From Halorubrum ruber (GTDB taxonomy: Archaea > Halobacteriota > Halobacteria > Halobacteriales > Haloferacaceae), in assembly GCF_018228765.1 (NCBI RefSeq), contig NZ_CP073695.1, positions 2,775,218-2,839,217 of the forward strand: 64,000 bases of DNA, in the 5' to 3' direction. Positions within the stretch are counted from its first letter, which is position 1, and every line of letters begins with the position of its first letter. The notes beneath the pieces are model-generated. The model did no database searches and was not told the origin of the DNA. It was given only the letters and a program-made list of their open reading frames with translations. Made by a program: the position numbers and the translations under genes. This document shows, one piece after another, positions 60,396 to 64,000 of this stretch.

Positions 60396-61109
60396 ATGAA
60401 CCGCGCAGAGAAGGCGGCCCTCCAGCTACAGGCGGTCGCCGTGTTGCGGATGCTGAAGGAGACGCGAACGTACGAGGAGCTGTCGGAGGTGACCGGGCTG
60501 CCCGCGGGCGACCTGAACCGGTACGTGAACGGGCACGTGCTGCCCGGCACCGACCGCGCGAGCGAGGTCGTCGAGTCGGTCGGCCGCGAGGCGCTCGCCG
60601 ACGAGCTGGTCGCGCGCGTCGAGTTCGACGACGAGGGGTACGTGGACAACTCCGGCGTCGTCTTCGACCAGTCGTTCCTCGATCTGGTGGCGCCGGTCGC
60701 GGCGGAGACGTTCGAGTTCGAGTCGCCCGACGTGGTCCTGACTGCCGCGACCGACGGGATCACGCTCGGCGCGGCGATGGCCTCCTTCTTCGACGCGCGC
60801 TTGGCGTACGCGAAGAAGTCGAAAGAGACCGCCGTCGAGGAGTTCATCGAGTCGCGCCAGCGGCTCGCCTCCGGCATCGAGCTCACCTACTACCTCCCCG
60901 CGAGCGCGATCGACGCCGGCGACACGGTGTTAGTCGTCGACGACCTCATCCGCTCGGGCGAGACCCAAGAGCTCCTCTTGGACATCGCGCTCCAGGGCGA
61001 CGCCGACGTCACCGGCGTGTTCGCGCTCATCGCCGTCGGCGACGAGGGGATGGACCGCGCGCGAGCGATCACCGACGCGCCGGTCGGGGCGCTGACGACG
61101 TTCGAGTAG
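60396..61109 (+). CDS. HTH-phosphoribosyltransferase, probably purine-linked
   Basis: A 237-residue protein with an N-terminal helix-turn-helix (about 10-60: RMLKETRTYEELSEVTGLPA) and a type I phosphoribosyltransferase domain whose PRPP loop is VLVVDDLIRSGETQ near 180. This architecture matches archaeal PRTases that double as regulators, like bacterial PurR. The adjacent purine-type permease suggests purine salvage or its control; orotate or adenine as ligand cannot be excluded. It differs from the N-terminus I recall for the sugar regulator GfcR. Confidence 0.82.
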   Translation: MNRAEKAALQLQAVAVLRMLKETRTYEELSEVTGLPAGDLNRYVNGHVLPGTDRASEVVESVGREALADELVARVEFDDEGYVDNSGVVFDQSFLDLVAPVAAETFEFESPDVVLTAATDGITLGAAMASFFDARLAYAKKSKETAVEEFIESRQRLASGIELTYYLPASAIDAGDTVLVVDDLIRSGETQELLLDIALQGDADVTGVFALIAVGDEGMDRARAITDAPVGALTTFE

Positions 61110-61159
61110 CCACGTTCGCGCATACTATTTGTTCATAAACAGGAGATATCCCCTTTTCG

Positions 61160-61175
61160 ATCCACACTCGTGGAT
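61160..61175. promoter_or_regulatory. candidate operator 2 (6-4-6 inverted repeat)
   Basis: ATCCAC-ACTC-GTGGAT, a perfect 6-bp inverted repeat with a 4-nt spacer, sharing the core CAC-N-CTCGTG with candidate operator 1. It lies 24 nt upstream of the TATA-like box CTTATCAT (61200-61207) of the permease gene. Confidence 0.5.
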
Positions 61176-61235
61176 AACTAAGCGCGGCGTTCAGCAAGGC
61201 TTATCATCCGATCCCGGGGAACACTCACCCGTTCA

Positions 61236-62615
61236 ATGGGCCTTTCAGACACGCTGGCCGCGCGGTTCGACGTGGAGTCGCACGGGTCGGACGTTCGGAC
61301 GGAGATAATCGCCGGGCTCACGACGTTCCTCGCGATGTCGTACATCATCGTCGTGAACCCCGCCATCCTCTCGGAGGCGATCCAGATCGAGGGGTACGGG
61401 CAGGGAGAGGTGTTCCAGATGATTGCCATCGCGACGATCCTCTCGGCGGCGATCGCGACGGCCGTGATGGCGCTGTACGCGAACCGGCCGTTCGGGCTCG
61501 CGCCCGGGCTCGGGCTCAACGCCTTCTTCGCGTACACGGTCGTGCTGGGACTCGGCGTCCCGTGGCAGACGGCCCTCGCCGCCGTCTTCGTCGAGGGGGT
61601 CCTGTTCATGCTCCTGACCGCGGTCGGCGCACGAGAGTACGTCATCCGGCTGTTCCCCGAGCCGGTGAAGCGCTCCGTCGGCGCCGGTATCGGACTGTTC
61701 CTGCTGTTCATCGGCTTTCAGGAGCTCCAACTCGTCGTCCCCGACGACGCGACGCTCGTCACGCTCGGCGGGATCTTCGGGAATCCGTGGGCGATCCTCG
61801 GGCTGCTCGGGCTCGCGTTCACCTTCGCCCTCTGGGCGCGCGGGATCACGGGCTCGATCGTGATCGGCATCGTGACGACCTCGCTGGTCGGCTGGGGGCT
61901 CACCCTCGCCGGCGTCTTCGGGCGCGGCACGGTCACCCCGGAGTCGCTGCCGAGCGCGCAGTACGACATCACGCCGCTCGCGGGCGCGTTCGTCGACGGG
62001 CTGGGACAGATCGACCCGCTCACGTTCGTCCTCGTCGTGTTCACGTTCTTCTTCGTCGACTTCTTCGACACCGCCGGGACGCTCATCGGCGTCTCGCAGT
62101 TCGGTGACTTCCTCGACGAGGACGGCGACCTCCCGGACATGGACAAGCCGCTGATGGCCGACGCGGTGGGGACGACCGCCGGCGCGGTGCTCGGCACCTC
62201 CACGGTGACGACGTACATCGAGTCGTCGACCGGCGTCGAGGAGGGCGGCCGCACCGGCCTCACCGCCCTCGTCGTCGCGCTCCTCTTCCTCGCGTCGCTC
62301 GCGGTGATCCCCGTCGTCGCCGCCATCCCGGCGTACGCCTCCTTCATCGCGCTGATCGTCGTCGGCGTGATGATGCTCCAAGGGCTCGTCGAGGTCGACT
62401 GGCAGGACCCGGCGTGGGCCGTCTCCGCGGGGCTCACGGTCACCGTGATGCCGTTCGCCTACTCCATCGCCGACGGACTCGCGGCCGGCATCGTCGCCTA
62501 CCCGCTGATCAAGGTCGCGGTCGGCGAGTACGACGAGGTCGCGCTCGGGCAGTACGTCATCGCGGCGCTGCTCGCCGCCTACTACGTGCTCCAGACGCGC
62601 GGCGTCATCTTCTAA
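61236..62615 (+). CDS. NCS2-family purine permease (AzgA type)
   Basis: A 459-residue permease with about 12-14 helices. Family marks: EIIAGLTTFLAMSYIIVVNP at the start, NRPFGLAPGLGLNAFFAYTV (the substrate-site motif), FFFVDFFDTAGTLIGVSQ, and GTSTVTTYIESSTGVEEGGRTGLTA-type signature in two parts. AzgA-like proteins take up adenine, guanine or hypoxanthine. It follows the HTH-phosphoribosyltransferase by 126 bp with its own promoter and a matching candidate operator. Confidence 0.93.
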   Translation: MGLSDTLAARFDVESHGSDVRTEIIAGLTTFLAMSYIIVVNPAILSEAIQIEGYGQGEVFQMIAIATILSAAIATAVMALYANRPFGLAPGLGLNAFFAYTVVLGLGVPWQTALAAVFVEGVLFMLLTAVGAREYVIRLFPEPVKRSVGAGIGLFLLFIGFQELQLVVPDDATLVTLGGIFGNPWAILGLLGLAFTFALWARGITGSIVIGIVTTSLVGWGLTLAGVFGRGTVTPESLPSAQYDITPLAGAFVDGLGQIDPLTFVLVVFTFFFVDFFDTAGTLIGVSQFGDFLDEDGDLPDMDKPLMADAVGTTAGAVLGTSTVTTYIESSTGVEEGGRTGLTALVVALLFLASLAVIPVVAAIPAYASFIALIVVGVMMLQGLVEVDWQDPAWAVSAGLTVTVMPFAYSIADGLAAGIVAYPLIKVAVGEYDEVALGQYVIAALLAAYYVLQTRGVIF

Positions 62616-62692
62616 GGCGGTCGACGAGCCGCGACGGCCGTTCCGCACACCGTTTTTGAGCTTATAAAGATCCACGAGCGGGAGCGTCGGCA

Positions 62693-63053
62693 CTTATAAA
62701 AGACAGATGCGGTGGCGCGTGCCGACGAGCGGCCGACAGGCCGCGAGTCGCACGCGCGAGGGAGTCGGTGGTCCGGAGCGAAGCGGAGGACCACCGACGA
62801 GGCTGGGGAGGCGTGAGGCGCTGTGCGGTCGCGGTCGGGTGGGACTCAAAGGGGCAGTCGCGAGGACGGCGCAGACGACGTAAGCACCGCAGCGAGTGAG
62901 CGGAGCGAACGAGCGAGGAGCGCAACGAGTGTGCGCCGTCCTCGCGACTGGGGCTTTGGTGGTGTTCGCCGTCAGTCCGCTCTCAGCTATTTATAAACGA
63001 GCGACTGGGGCTTTGGTGGTGTTCGCCGTCAGTCCGCTCTCAGCTATTTATAA
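62693..63053 (+). repeat. dispersed structured element, copy E (with duplicated tail)
   Basis: Fills the gap between the permease and glycerate kinase genes. TATA-like box CTTATAAAA at 62693-62701. Hairpin 1: 62715-62721 with 62751-62757, middle 62723-62726 with 62747-62750 (CGAC/GTCG, replacing CTC/GAG of copies A and C), inner 62729-62734 with 62739-62744. Hairpin 2: 62764-62773 with 62789-62798, 10 perfect pairs. Invariant block GGGACTCAAAGGGGCAG at 62841-62857. Helix 3: 62855-62873 with 62932-62950, 19 perfect pairs. Two tails 57 bp apart are identical over 52 bp (62944-62995 and 63001-63052), each ending at a TATTTATAA box. Confidence 0.8.
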
Positions 63054-63107
63054 TGGCAGAACGCTCTTGAGCTGCCGGCACGCATCCCGACCGAGGCGAC
63101 CGAACCA

Positions 63108-64000
63108 ATGCCCGATCAGTCCGACGAGTTCCGCGTAACCGTCGCCGACCGGGAGCGACACGCGAGCGACCCGGCTCGCGAACTCGCGCTCGACTGCGTT
63201 ACCGCGGGGATCGAGGCGGCCCACCCGGAGCGAGTGGTCGCGGACGCGCTTTCTCTCGACGATGACATCCTGACGGTCACCGCCGTCGACGACACCTCGA
63301 CGACCGTTAACCTCGACGCGTACGATCGCGTCCTCGTCGTCGGCGCGGGCAACGCCGCGGGGCACTTCGCGGCCGCAGTCGAGCGCCTGCTCGGCGACCG
63401 GATCGACGGCGGCGCGGTCGTCACGGACGACCCCGTCGAGACCGATCGAGTCGCGGTCCTGGCCGGCGACCATCCCACCCCGAGCGAGACGGGCGTCGAG
63501 AGCGCCCGAGAGGTCCGCGAGGTCGCGGTCGACGCCGGCGAGGACGACCTCGTGATCGGCCTGATCACGGGCGGCGGGAGCGCGCTGCTGGCCGCGCCCG
63601 CCGAGGGAATCGGGCTCGACGACCTCCGCGAGACGACCGAGGCGCTGCTCGCGAGCGGCGCGACCATCGCGGAGATCAACGCGGTCCGGAAACACTGCTC
63701 GGCGGTGAAGGGCGGACGGCTCGCGCGGGCGGCCGCCCCCGCCGACGTCCTCGGCCTCGCGATAAGCGACGTCACCGGCGACGACCCGGCCGTGATCGCG
63801 AGCGGCCCCCTCTCGCCCGATCCGACGACGTACGCGGACGCGCTCGCGGTGCTCGACCGATACGGGATCGACGCCCCGGCCGCCGCGACCGACCGGCTCG
63901 AACGCGGTGCCGCGGGCGAGCTCGCGGAGACCCCGGGACCGGGCGATCCCCCGTTCGACGGCGACGGCGTCGACATCCGGATCGTCGCAAGCGCGCGCAC
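63108..64000 (+). CDS. glycerate 2-kinase (MOFRL family), cut by window end
   Basis: Open from ATG 63108 to the window edge without a stop, giving 297 residues of a glycerate kinase of the GckA/MOFRL type, which phosphorylates D-glycerate to 2-phosphoglycerate. Signatures: VLVVGAGNAAGHFAAAVERL, VLAGDHPTPSETGVESAREV, LITGGGSALLAAPAEGI, EINAVRKHCSAVKGGRLAR and LAISDVTGDDPAVIASGPLSPDPTTY. The first glycine loop has Asn where the family usually has Lys (GAGKAA). The promoter may be the last TATA box of element copy E (63046-63053), about 57 nt before the ATG. Confidence 0.88.
   Translation, partial: MPDQSDEFRVTVADRERHASDPARELALDCVTAGIEAAHPERVVADALSLDDDILTVTAVDDTSTTVNLDAYDRVLVVGAGNAAGHFAAAVERLLGDRIDGGAVVTDDPVETDRVAVLAGDHPTPSETGVESAREVREVAVDAGEDDLVIGLITGGGSALLAAPAEGIGLDDLRETTEALLASGATIAEINAVRKHCSAVKGGRLARAAAPADVLGLAISDVTGDDPAVIASGPLSPDPTTYADALAVLDRYGIDAPAAATDRLERGAAGELAETPGPGDPPFDGDGVDIRIVASAR

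Overview
The window is a gene-dense, high-GC chromosomal segment of an extremely halophilic archaeon (class Halobacteria; gene content and codon use look Halorubrum-like, but genus is an inference). Evidence: very acidic proteins, archaeal L15e, thermosome, archaeal CCA-adding enzyme, archaeal cobalamin genes (CobY, CbiZ), Tat-type lipoprotein signals, and TATA boxes about 27 nt upstream of start codons, implying leaderless mRNAs. There is no rRNA operon, CRISPR array, IS transposase or phage module.

Layout. 1-6.4 kb: archaemetzincin start (cut by the window edge), UPF0146, HAD phosphatase, two tRNA genes (CAU anticodon; intron-bearing Asn) flanking an AT-richer PD-(D/E)XK gene, CCA nucleotidyltransferase, paired CrcB fluoride channels, HerA-like ATPase. 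6.4-12.4 kb: tandem Pcm pair, tandem Hsp20 pair, photolyase, threonine deaminase. 12.4-19.5 kb: membrane HTH protein, CysS, prephenate dehydratase, DR2241-like protein with CbiX. 19.5-33.1 kb: thermosome, glutaredoxin, histidine kinase, topoisomerase I, tRNA-Ser, RidA, UbaA-type E1 enzyme, serine hydrolase, L15e. 33.7-42.9 kb: a nine-gene, mostly overlapping late cobalamin synthesis and salvage operon (cobT-like, cbiA, cbiB, cobS, cobY, cobD-like, cbiZ, cobA, cbiP). 42.9-53.5 kb: thioredoxin, Bat-type regulator, a duplicated membrane protein, formate dehydrogenase-like enzyme, HemAT-type globin transducer, MazG-like protein, F420:NADP reductase, polyprenyl diphosphate synthase, multicopper oxidase. 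53.6-59.6 kb: five-gene peptide-type ABC importer. 59.8-64 kb: HTH-phosphoribosyltransferase with a purine-type permease, then a glycerate 2-kinase cut by the window edge.

The most unusual content is a dispersed element of about 260-310 bp present five times (copies A-E, near 12.4, 14.9, 27.0, 51.1 and 62.7 kb), always intergenic. The copies share short invariant blocks but differ in helix arms, and the differences are compensatory: three or more hairpins stay paired while their sequence changes. This is the signature of a conserved RNA (or DNA) structure, not of a coding gene. The elements are bordered by palindromic TTTATAAA boxes, and in copies A, D and E the 3' tail is repeated in tandem with a 57 or 63 bp period. 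I do not recognise the family and treat it as the leading candidate for an undescribed system. A second candidate is a pair of matching 6-4-6 inverted repeats at the same distance upstream of the TATA boxes of the HTH-phosphoribosyltransferase and its neighbouring permease.
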